A stretch of DNA of 39,597 nucleotides, from NCBI GenBank assembly GCA_964404765.1, contig CAYOLL010000046.1:1-39597 (forward strand), in the 5' to 3' direction. Positions 1-7,800 of the stretch are shown piece after piece. A model generated the notes under the pieces. It worked only from the letters and a program-made list of their open reading frames with translations. It searched no databases and had not been told where the DNA came from. Numbering within the stretch: position 1 is the stretch's first letter; the number at the start of each line of letters is the position of its first letter. The DNA comes from CAYOLL01 sp964404765 [NCBI: uncultured Gemmatimonadota bacterium]. GTDB taxonomy: Bacteria; 4572-55. The translations under genes and the position numbers were made by a program.

Positions 1-171
1 TGAAGAACAAAACCCTTAGGGTGAACTTACCCAAAGTTATTAAATTGACGTTCCTAAGTGACTATAAACTATAAACAGAAACTTGTACCAAGAGCCGTTT
101 TTTTATAAACTCGGCGTTCTCTGCGTCCCTGCGTTGCGATATTTTTGCCAAAAAAAAGCAAAGATTTTAGT
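1..171. other. Left-edge intergenic region, no gene
   Basis: No credible coding region is visible. The first bases carry an AACCCTTAGGGT palindrome that recurs at 12245-12256 between cheR and the MCP gene. A CCAAAGTTATTAAATTGA stretch near 30-47 resembles the inverted-repeat motif at 32633-32652. The segment around 112-130 resembles the degenerate, purine-biased repeats found in other gaps of this window. It is most likely repeat debris downstream of panC. Confidence 0.5.
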
Positions 172-348
172 TAGCCTGGATTATTCACCAAGCACACCAC
201 GAAGAAAGGAAGTTAGGGAAGAGTAAGAAGATATAAAGATTGATGCTAAAAACTTTATTTTGAGCAGCAGTTTTTATATCTCTTTATATTTCAATGACTT
301 CCCTTCCCTTCCCTTCCTTCCCTTCTTCGTGGTGAATAATTCAGGCTA
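172..348. repeat. MITE-like inverted-repeat element, CCTGAATTATTCA family
   Basis: A 19-bp terminal inverted repeat at 172-190 pairs with 330-348 with one mismatch (the left copy has GGATT, the right copy implies GAATT). Inside this are further complementary blocks: CACGAAG on the left against CTTCGTG on the right, and AGATATAAAGAT against ATCTCTTTATAT. The whole 177 bp is therefore an imperfect palindrome. The same ends recur near 16638-16763, 19074-19243, 19820, 28699-28761 and 32571. No transposase is encoded. Confidence 0.75.
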
Positions 349-355
349 GATAATA

Positions 356-380
356 CTAACAGGTTTCCAAATCCTGTTAG
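356..380. terminator. Hairpin overlapping the panC stop codon
   Basis: CTAACAGG (356-363) and CCTGTTAG (373-380) are perfect 8-bp arms around a 9-nt loop. The panC stop codon (377-379, minus strand) lies in the hairpin. A related hairpin of the type ACCTGAC...GTCAGGT with a similar TCCAA-containing loop occurs at 15391-15419. It may be a dispersed repeat that also serves as a terminator; no U-tract follows on the minus strand. Confidence 0.45.
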
Positions 381-1243
381 GTCTGAGACGGCAAAGCAGT
401 CATATCTATTATCAGATTATCAATCAACCGTGTTTTGCCAATCCACACCGCGACGGCCAGCAGAACTAAGCCGCCAAGTTCGGAGATCGCCGCCAGGTTG
501 TCGCCATTGACGATCTCAATGTAGTCGATTTTAGCCGCGGGCGCGGTTTCGATCAGCTCGCGCATTTGATCCAAAATAACTTGCTTGCCGCGCTGGCCGT
601 TTTCGATCAACCTTTGCGCCAGTTGCAACGCCTGCGATAAAACCAACGCCTCCTGCCGCTCCGTTGCCGATAAGTAGATGTTGCGTGAGCTCATGGCCAG
701 ACCATCCGGCTCGCGCACAATCGGCCCAACGACGATTTCAAGCGGCATATTCAAATCAACCGCCATCTTTTTAATAATAATCGCCTGTTGCGCATCCTTT
801 TGGCCAAAGATCGTCACCTGCGGCTGAACAATGTTGAATAATTTCGCGACAACTGTGGCCACCCCGCGAAAGTGCCCGGGCCGTGAAGCGCCGCACATCT
901 TGCGGGCTATCTCGCCCGGCTCGATAAATATCGCAAAACCGGGCGGGTACATGATCTCGTTCGTCGGTGTAAACAGGAAGTCGCAGCCGACTTCCCGCAG
1001 CAAGGCGCAGTCCCGTTCCATATTGCGCGGATATTTGGCCAGATCCTCCTGTGGCCCAAACTGAGTTGGATTGATAAAAATACTGACCACCAGAATGCCG
1101 GCCTTAGCCTTGGCCATACGCATGAGTGTCAAATGACCTTCGTGCAAATAACCCATGGTCGGCACAAAACCAATCGTCTTGCCGGCCTGTCGCAATTGCA
1201 ACATGCGCGCCTGCATTGTGTGGGCGCCGTCAATAATTTCCAT
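377..1243 (-). CDS. panC: Pantothenate synthetase
   Basis: This 288-residue protein is the normal length for PanC, the cytoplasmic enzyme that joins pantoate and beta-alanine with ATP in the last step of pantothenate synthesis. The nucleotidyltransferase HxGH signature is present as PTMGYLHEGH (His34 and His37). The FGQKDAQQ segment is the family's FGxKDxQQ pantoate/ATP site, and the AMSSRN motif stands for the KMSKS-like loop. The ATG follows AAGGA by 6 nt. No panB or panD is nearby, so the gene is not in a pantothenate operon here. The stop codon is inside a hairpin. Identity is secure from motifs and full-length similarity. Confidence 0.97.
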   Translation of the reverse strand: MEIIDGAHTMQARMLQLRQAGKTIGFVPTMGYLHEGHLTLMRMAKAKAGILVVSIFINPTQFGPQEDLAKYPRNMERDCALLREVGCDFLFTPTNEIMYPPGFAIFIEPGEIARKMCGASRPGHFRGVATVVAKLFNIVQPQVTIFGQKDAQQAIIIKKMAVDLNMPLEIVVGPIVREPDGLAMSSRNIYLSATERQEALVLSQALQLAQRLIENGQRGKQVILDQMRELIETAPAAKIDYIEIVNGDNLAAISELGGLVLLAVAVWIGKTRLIDNLIIDMTALPSQT

Positions 1244-1266
1244 TGTCGGTCCTTAGTTAAAGTTAT

Positions 1267-1346
1267 AGAGATGCCATCTTTACTGACGCCGCGATGCGCA
1301 AACCATCACGATTGTACATCGTCTAATTGTTAAAGATGGCATCTCT
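1267..1346. repeat. 80-bp inverted-repeat element, AGAGATGCCATCTT family, copy 1
   Basis: A perfect 16-bp terminal inverted repeat (AGAGATGCCATCTTTA at 1267-1282, its complement at 1331-1346) encloses 48 bp without coding potential. A second copy with the same ends but a different core lies at 29507-29573. It sits between the pepP stop and the panC start and could form a long stem in the transcript. Confidence 0.75.
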
Positions 1347-1371
1347 AATCTTTATCAACAAGGTCAAGTTA

Positions 1372-2676
1372 TCAACTCAACAAAGCTTCCAGTTCATCGA
1401 CTTCTTTAGGAATGCGCACGGATAAATTTTCGAGGCCGGTTTCGGTAATCAACACGTCGTCTTCGATACGCACGCCCAAGCCCTCATCTTCGATATAAAT
1501 GCCGGGCTCAACAGTGAGCACGTTATTCACCGCAAAGACCCACTCGTCTTTGCCTGGCGAGACATCATGCACATCCAGCCCAAGTGAATGGCTAACCCCG
1601 TGTTTCCAGTATTTTTTATACCGCCTGGCCTCACGCAGTTCTGCATCTTCCGGCTCGTCCGGCTTTTCATCGGGCTTGGCTTCTTCCGGCTTCAGGCCAA
1701 GTTTTTGGCAGACCTTAGCCTCTAATTTTTGCACCGTCTCGTTAAATTCCTTATACTTGACGCCGGGCTTAATCAGCTTGAAAATATCGCGCTCCAGGTC
1801 CAACACAGCCTGATACACCTCCCGCTGCCGCGATGTAAATCTGCCGGACACCGGAAATGTACGGGTTATATCCGATGCATAGTAGTGATATTCCACACCG
1901 GAATCCAATAACAGCAAGGCATTTTCGGGTATAACTGCGTCGTTTTTTTCGTAATGGAGGATTGTGGCATTTTTGCCGGAGCCTACAATGGGCAGAAACG
2001 CGATATCCGTTGCGCCGTTTAACTTATATTGATATTCCAGATAGGCTTGAAAATGCGCTTCGTTTTGACCGGGGCGGCAGTTTTTCATGGCGGCGACAAA
2101 ACTGTCGGCGGTAATGTCAATCGCTTTTTGAATCAGCGCGACCTCTTCCGGAAATTTAATTAAGCGCAAATTAGTAAGCAAAACGCCGGCTTTTTTAAAG
2201 CGCAGGGTCGGAAAACGATCGCGAATTTGAGTAATCAGCGTCAGCTCGCGATCCGGCGGTTCATGCAATTTATGCGGGCGCGGGTTGATATAAAGCACGT
2301 CGGCCATACCGGCATACGTCTCGATGGCCGGCAGCAAATCATCCACAAATTGAATGTGTTTGATGCCGGAGCGTTCACTTGCCTCAGCTTTATCCATGGC
2401 CTTGCCTTCCCATTCGATTCTGGCCGGACTTTGGTTTTCGATAAACAAAACTTCCTTGTTTTTATCGCCGTCGGGATACAGAATAACCGCGCTATGCGGA
2501 AAAGGAATGCCGGTCAAATAATAAAAATCGTTGTCCTGACGATACTTGTACATGTTATCGTGCGTTTTGACACAGATCGGCGCCGCCATGAGCAGGGCCA
2601 TGCGCTTGCCTTCTCCGGCGGCCATTGCTTCCACGAAACGCTGCCGGTTACGGCTAAAAAAATCTTTATTCAACAT
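1372..2676 (-). CDS. pepP: Xaa-Pro aminopeptidase (aminopeptidase P, M24B)
   Basis: This is a 434-residue cytoplasmic metallopeptidase that removes N-terminal residues preceding proline. An N-terminal creatinase/AMP_N domain (about 1-150) is followed by a pita-bread catalytic domain. The five dinuclear metal ligands can be placed: Asp in LLLLDSG, Asp in SDITRTF, His in HGVSHSLGLDVHD, Glu in VEPGIY and Glu in RIEDD. The catalytic domain holds a charged insert rich in KPEE/KPDE before YKKYWKHG. The ATG at 2676 is preferred over an in-frame TTG at 2682 because AAAGGAG lies 6 nt upstream of the ATG. The gene stands alone apart from panC downstream. Confidence 0.95.
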   Translation of the reverse strand: MLNKDFFSRNRQRFVEAMAAGEGKRMALLMAAPICVKTHDNMYKYRQDNDFYYLTGIPFPHSAVILYPDGDKNKEVLFIENQSPARIEWEGKAMDKAEASERSGIKHIQFVDDLLPAIETYAGMADVLYINPRPHKLHEPPDRELTLITQIRDRFPTLRFKKAGVLLTNLRLIKFPEEVALIQKAIDITADSFVAAMKNCRPGQNEAHFQAYLEYQYKLNGATDIAFLPIVGSGKNATILHYEKNDAVIPENALLLLDSGVEYHYYASDITRTFPVSGRFTSRQREVYQAVLDLERDIFKLIKPGVKYKEFNETVQKLEAKVCQKLGLKPEEAKPDEKPDEPEDAELREARRYKKYWKHGVSHSLGLDVHDVSPGKDEWVFAVNNVLTVEPGIYIEDEGLGVRIEDDVLITETGLENLSVRIPKEVDELEALLS

Positions 2677-2745
2677 TTGCAACTCCTTTTAAGTGATTAT
2701 GCCTATATTTTAACACTTTTTTTACACTCTAAACGATCAGACTCT

Positions 2746-2924
2746 CAGGACTTGGAAGGTTATTGCACAATCCTCGTTCCCAAATTCTATTTGGGAACGC
2801 GCTTGCCGACGAAACTGTGTTTCGTATTTCGTTACTCTGATTGAAGATAGTGGAAACAGAGTTTCCGATACAAGTGCGTTCCCAATCAGAGATTGGGAAC
2901 GAGATACGTCGCTTGAAATTCAAG
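2746..2924. repeat. Composite palindromic repeat, GTTCCCAAT family, copy 1
   Basis: The gap between the pepP start and the next gene contains two 23-bp palindromes: 2776-2798 (GTTCCCAAA...TTTGGGAAC) and 2878-2900 (GTTCCCAATCAGAGATTGGG plus AAC). It begins with CAGGACTTGGAAGGTTATT and ends with CGCTTGAAATTCAAG. Nearly the same segments reappear in inverted order at 19852-19934. A 64-codon minus-strand frame across it is explained by the repeat and is not called as a gene. Confidence 0.7.
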
Positions 2925-2931
2925 TATCCAT

Positions 2932-3861
2932 TTAGACTTTTGCCAGGTCTACTAACATCGGACGGTCAGCGATAGTCTTGTAATAATAACTTTTAATAAT
3001 GCGCTTATCCAGCATCAGGAAAATACCGGGCATACGCAAAGAATCTCCGATAATCAGACCCAGCCCGTTGCCTTTCAACACTCCGGCCACAAAACCACGC
3101 CATAACGCAGACATACCAAACAACTGCTGCAACCGGCCACGCCCCAGGCCAAAAGCGCGATATAAACGACACTCCGGGTCGCTAATACGCGTGACATCAT
3201 GGAGTTCATATTTGGCAAAAAACGTCTGCGCCTGCTGATCCGTGCCCATGTGCACCAGCGTAATACGTGTCCCGGCCTGCTCAAGCTTGCGGCGCAGACG
3301 CGCAACTTCGGTAAGTGTTTCCCGGCAAAAAATACAGCCAAAGTGTCGTAGAAAAATGATCAGATGCGGCTCTTTTACAGCCACCTCATGAAGTGTGCGC
3401 CCATCAGCCGTGCAAACTTCCTGAACAGCGCTGTCAAAGTTAATATTCTGATTGTCTTCATGGGCTTCCGCTTCGCACACGCGGTAGAGAATAAGCCCAA
3501 ATGGCAACCACCAGATTAAATCATTGGTCAGCAATGTAGCGCCAAATTGTGACGGCAACCCCTGAAAAATAACCGCATAAGCAAAGCCAAATGGGCCCAG
3601 CACCTTGCCTGCCAACCCCACCAGCACAATCGGCCAATGGCGCAGCGGATTTACCGCGGCAATAGCATAACCCAAGCCATACACGCCGATAACCATCGCC
3701 AGACCTTGCCATATACTCGGATACAGCGGGCGTGGGATGCCCAACCAGTCAAAGTAAAAATTGGGTTTAAGAATATTCAGCGCTGCCCATAGAAGATTAT
3801 ACAGCGCCGCAGCCAGCAAAACATGGGTCATCCAGAGTTGATTTTCCGATTTCGGCGGCAT
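2932..3861 (-). CDS. Membrane protein fused to a peroxiredoxin-like (AhpC/TSA, PRXL2-type) domain
   Basis: The 309-residue product has two parts. Residues 10-130 contain about four hydrophobic helices (near 12-32, 50-70, 77-99 and 115-128). Residues 145-309 look like a thioredoxin-fold AhpC/TSA domain of the SelL/PRXL2 type, with the redox motif FGCIFCRE (Cys176, Cys179) after a LIIFLRHF strand, followed by the KLEQAGTRITLVHMGTD and GIFLMLDKRIIKSYYYK segments typical of that family. SelL-type proteins often carry CxxU; here both are cysteines. The ATG follows GGAG by 5 nt. A thiol-disulfide or peroxide-reducing role at the membrane is inferred. The fusion is unusual to me and the membrane half is not recognised. 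Confidence 0.75.
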   Translation of the reverse strand: MPPKSENQLWMTHVLLAAALYNLLWAALNILKPNFYFDWLGIPRPLYPSIWQGLAMVIGVYGLGYAIAAVNPLRHWPIVLVGLAGKVLGPFGFAYAVIFQGLPSQFGATLLTNDLIWWLPFGLILYRVCEAEAHEDNQNINFDSAVQEVCTADGRTLHEVAVKEPHLIIFLRHFGCIFCRETLTEVARLRRKLEQAGTRITLVHMGTDQQAQTFFAKYELHDVTRISDPECRLYRAFGLGRGRLQQLFGMSALWRGFVAGVLKGNGLGLIIGDSLRMPGIFLMLDKRIIKSYYYKTIADRPMLVDLAKV

Positions 3862-3903
3862 TTTTACTCCTTCATGCCTTCAAAGATATAACGGGGATAC
3901 CCT

Positions 3904-4545
3904 TCAGGGTGAAAGCCGAACAATGCGCCAGGCATTATGGGCTTCATAAATGTATTTGATGCGATCATGCAGACGGTCGGGCCGGCCTTGCCAAAACTCA
4001 ATAGATGTCGGTTTAAGCTGATAACCGCCCCAGTGTGGCGGGCAAGGAACTTCCAGACCTTCGTAGCGTCGGGTTAGCGTTTCCAATTGTTGCTCCAAAA
4101 AATGCCGGTCAGGAATGACTTCACTTTGATTGGAAGTCCAGGCGCCCAGTTGGCTGCCCCGCGGCCGCGTCCGAAAATATTCCTTTGACTCATCGGCGGC
4201 TACCTTTTCGACCTTACCCTCGATGCGCACTTGCCGCCCAAGTTCGGCCCACCAGAAGGCCAGCGCTGCCTGGGGATTTTCCGCTAACTGCGCTGCTTTG
4301 GCGCTGTTATAGTTAGTAAAAAAGACAAATCCGGCAACGTCAACGCTTTTTAGCAAGACCACGCGGGCCGCGGGCTGATCGTTCTGATCAACGGTAGCTA
4401 AAGTCATGGCATTAGGTTCCGGGCATTGGGCCTCTACCGCTTGTTCAAACCAGGCCTGAAATTGTTGAATGGGATCCGGATTAACATCCGTTTCCGTCAG
4501 CGCCGAAAAAGCGTATTGTTCCCGTAATGCGTTGATTGACAGCAT
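3904..4545 (-). CDS. pdxH: Pyridoxamine 5'-phosphate oxidase
   Basis: This 213-residue protein is the FMN-dependent oxidase that converts pyridoxine or pyridoxamine 5'-phosphate to pyridoxal 5'-phosphate. Family landmarks are visible: ARVVLLKSVD and FVFFTNYNSAKAAQL for FMN binding, ALAFWWAELGRQVRIEG, the RPRGSQLGAWTSNQS substrate/FMN segment, and the C-terminal EFWQGRPDRLHDRIKY and WRIVRLSP end. The length is that of bacterial PdxH. The ATG follows GAGG by 7 nt. It lies 42 bp downstream of the membrane/peroxiredoxin gene start in the opposite order of transcription (this gene is upstream), so the two may be cotranscribed. Confidence 0.96.
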   Translation of the reverse strand: MLSINALREQYAFSALTETDVNPDPIQQFQAWFEQAVEAQCPEPNAMTLATVDQNDQPAARVVLLKSVDVAGFVFFTNYNSAKAAQLAENPQAALAFWWAELGRQVRIEGKVEKVAADESKEYFRTRPRGSQLGAWTSNQSEVIPDRHFLEQQLETLTRRYEGLEVPCPPHWGGYQLKPTSIEFWQGRPDRLHDRIKYIYEAHNAWRIVRLSP

Positions 4546-4589
4546 ATTAGGGCCTCATTCATAAAAGGGTTTTATGCGTTTTTTATGAC

Positions 4590-4739
4590 TTAAATCAAAT
4601 CAATCAATTTTTGAAAATCATCGTCATCAACAAAAATAGGAGGCTCATACTTGTTAAGTATTTCTCGATAATACTTTAACGCTTGAGATTTTGAATTAAA
4701 TATATTACTTCCAATTTTTAGTTCTCTTCTTTTTTTCAT
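4590..4739 (-). CDS. Small 49-residue protein, possibly a truncated DUF3223-like gene
   Basis: The frame begins MKKRRELKIGSNIF and ends DDDDFQKLIDLI. A GGAG motif sits 5 nt before the ATG, which supports translation. The pattern of F-x-SKSQALKYYREILNKY followed by an acidic segment and FQKLIDLI resembles the start of the DUF3223 family as I remember it; full members continue with a conserved HP-containing part. Here the frame stops, while an overlapping frame reads on briefly (DLSHKKRIKPFYE) before its own stop, so this may be a frameshifted remnant. It is AT-rich compared with its neighbours, which hints at acquisition. Function unknown. Confidence 0.5.
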   Translation of the reverse strand: MKKRRELKIGSNIFNSKSQALKYYREILNKYEPPIFVDDDDFQKLIDLI

Positions 4740-4857
4740 CTATTCTCCAAGCCTGAAGATCCATAGAACGTCACGGTTAGGCGCAGGCGGCTGAGGACAA
4801 AGACGGGAAAATATCAGATGGACACCACCGGCGGAGGTGATGTCCATCTTTTTAAAA

Positions 4858-7800
4858 CTACGGCTTCTTCACATCAATTACCGGCAGGGGCTGCTCGTTG
4901 GCTTCGATGGTCATCGTGTCGGTGGCGACGGCGCATTTCGTGCCGGAATCGTCGGTGACGGTCAGCTTGACGGTGAACTTGCCCGGCCGCTGGTAAGTGT
5001 GCGCCGGGCGGATGCCGCGGCCCTTGCCGCCATCGCCGAAATCCCACTCAAAAGTCAGCTTGCCGTTTTCGGCGTCCTTGCTGGCCGAGCCGTCGAAGAA
5101 GACTTCGCAGTTGGCCGATTTGATGCAGACTTTTTGATCCGGGCCGGCGTCGGCCACCGGCGCGGCGTTGATAAAGACGGTTACGGCGTCGGAATGACTG
5201 CCGCAGCTTGAGCCGGAATTGTCCTTGACCGTCAACACGACGTTGTATTTGCCCGGCTTGTCATACTTGTGCTTGACTTCCACGCCTTGTCCTGTCTGAC
5301 CATCGCCAAAATCCCACATAAATTCGGAGATTTTGCCGTCGGAATCAAAGGACTTGCCGCCGTTAAAGGTCAGCTCGTCGCCCGGACAGGCTTTTTTGCT
5401 GCCGCCGGCGTTGGCCATGGGCGGCGTGTTGATCGTGACGATCAGGGCGTCGCTGTCGCTGGCGTTGCATGAACCGGAATTGTCGCCGATGGTCAACGAA
5501 ACGGTGTACGTGCCGGAACGCGGGAAGGTGTGGGTCGGCGTGGCCCCGCTTTCCGGTTTCGATTTGTCGCCAAAATCCCAGGTATAGGTGACGACGGAGC
5601 CGTCCGGGTCAACCGATTTGGTGGCGTCAAAGGTGACGGTGGTGCCGCAGACGGTCATGTCCGGGCCGGCGTCGGCCACGGGTGGTTGATTGACGTGGAC
5701 TTGAATCGTAGTTTCGTGGGATAGCTCGGCGTTTTTGGCGTCGTCGGTGACTTTCAGTTTCACCGCGTAATCGCCGGGTTTGTCATATTTGTGGGTGGTT
5801 TTGACGCCGATGCCGGTTTTGCCGTCGCCAAAATCCCAGGCGTAGGTCAGTTCTTTACCATCGGGGTCGTGGGAACTCGTGCCGTCAAAGACGATTTGAT
5901 CGGCGGTGCAGAAAATGCGGGCGCTGATGCCACTCAGGTCGCGCCCGCCGGTGCCGCCGTGCGTATCGGCTTTGGCCACCGGCGGAAAGTTGACCACTAC
6001 GTTGGTATTGTCAAGGCCGGTATTGCAGGTCGTGTTAGAGTTGTCTTTGACGGTCAACGCGACGAGATAGCTGCCCGGTTTATCGTAAACATGGCTGACT
6101 TTGACGCCGCTACCCTTTTGCCCGTCGCCAAAATCCCACTCGTACGCCGTAATCGGATCGCCGTCGGCATCAGCCGAGGCTGAAGCATCAAACTCGAACG
6201 TCTCGCCGGGACGGATAATCCCGCCGGGGCCGGCCACCGCTTTGGGCGGCGTGTTGATGCGGATCATCTTGACATCGGCGTTGCGGTCGGTGCGTGTGCC
6301 GGAATTGTCGCGCACCATCAATTGCACTTCGTACGAGCCGCTTTTGGCGTAGAGATGATAGGGATTTTGGCCGCGCCCGGTGGCGCCGTCGCCAAAGTCC
6401 CACAGATATTCGATGATTTGACCGTCAGCGTCGCTGGATTTTTGGCCGGAAAAGTGAACTTTGCCCACGCAAATCACCTCGTCCGGGCCGGCGTCGGCCA
6501 ACGGTGGAAAGTTGATGCGCGCCCAGACGGTATCGTTATCGGTCGCGCAATTTAGGCCGGAATCGTCCTGAACCGTCAACACGACCGGATATTTGCCGGG
6601 TTTGTCGAAGGTATGCTTGGTTTCCGGACCGTCGGCAGTGGAGCCATCGCCAAAAGTCCATTTGTGGGCGGTCAATTTGCCGTCGCTATCGCGGGAACCG
6701 GCGTCTTTAAAGATCACGATATCGCCGGCGGCGGCGCGTCTTTCCACGCCGGCCTGGGCTGTGGGCGGATAGTTGACTTCGACGGTCAGTTTGGCCCCGG
6801 CGCGGTTGCAGGTGGAGCCGGAGTTGTCGACGACCGTCAAATCCACATCGTAGACGCCGGGTTTTTCGTAGGCGTGTTCGACTTGCTCGCCTTGCACCGA
6901 CGGGCTGTTGTCGCCAAACGACCAGTAATAGGTAATGGGAATATACCAGCTTGAACTTTTGCCGATAAATTTAACCTTTTCGCCGATACAGACCTTGCGC
7001 GGCCCGGCGGTTTCGGCCTCGGCATCGGGCGAAATAAAAACTTTCACTAAAACGGTATCCTGATCCACATTGCACGTGGTTTGGGAGTTGTCCTTCACCG
7101 TCAACACGGCAAAGAACTCACCTGGCTTGGCGTATGAATGCTCGGCCCGAACACGCTTGTCTTTGGCCGAACCGTCGCCAAAATCCCACTCGTATTCCAG
7201 GGCAAAGCCTTCGGGATCATAGGATTGTGCGCCGTCAAAAATGAGTTTTTCGTCGATACACAGGTTGCGCACTTTGTTGACGCCGGCGTTGGCCACCGGT
7301 TGGCCGTTGATAACTACATTCATGGCCGCGGTGTCATAGGCGTCGGTCATACCGCTATTGTCGCGCACGGTCAGGCTGACTTTGTATTTGCCGGACACGC
7401 GATAGGTGTGCGAGACTTGCGGGCCATTGCCCTTGGTGCCGTCGCCAAAATCCCATACGTAGGTGTCGATCAGGCCGTCGTCATCCACCGAACCGGCGGC
7501 GTCAAAAGAAACCGTGTAATCGCAGATGACCAAATCCGGGCCGAGATGGGCCTTGGGCGGGTTGTTGACGATTACGGTGACTTCATCTTTGCTGCGGTCA
7601 CAGCGGCTTTTGGAATCGTCAATGACAGTCAGGGTGACTTTATACGGGCCAGGATTTTTGTAGGCATGAGTGGTGGCATAGCCGCGTCCGGTCGTGCCGT
7701 CGCCAAAGTCCCAAATGTACTCAACAATTTTGCCGTCATCGTCATAGGATTTGGCTCCGTCAAAATGGACGGTGTGGCCGACGCTGGTGACCTGATCGGC

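Noticed and set aside
2729-2923. A 64-codon minus-strand ORF between pepP and the membrane/peroxiredoxin gene
   Set aside because: It is a translation of the GTTCCCAAT palindromic repeat, which recurs at 19852-19934 in another arrangement.
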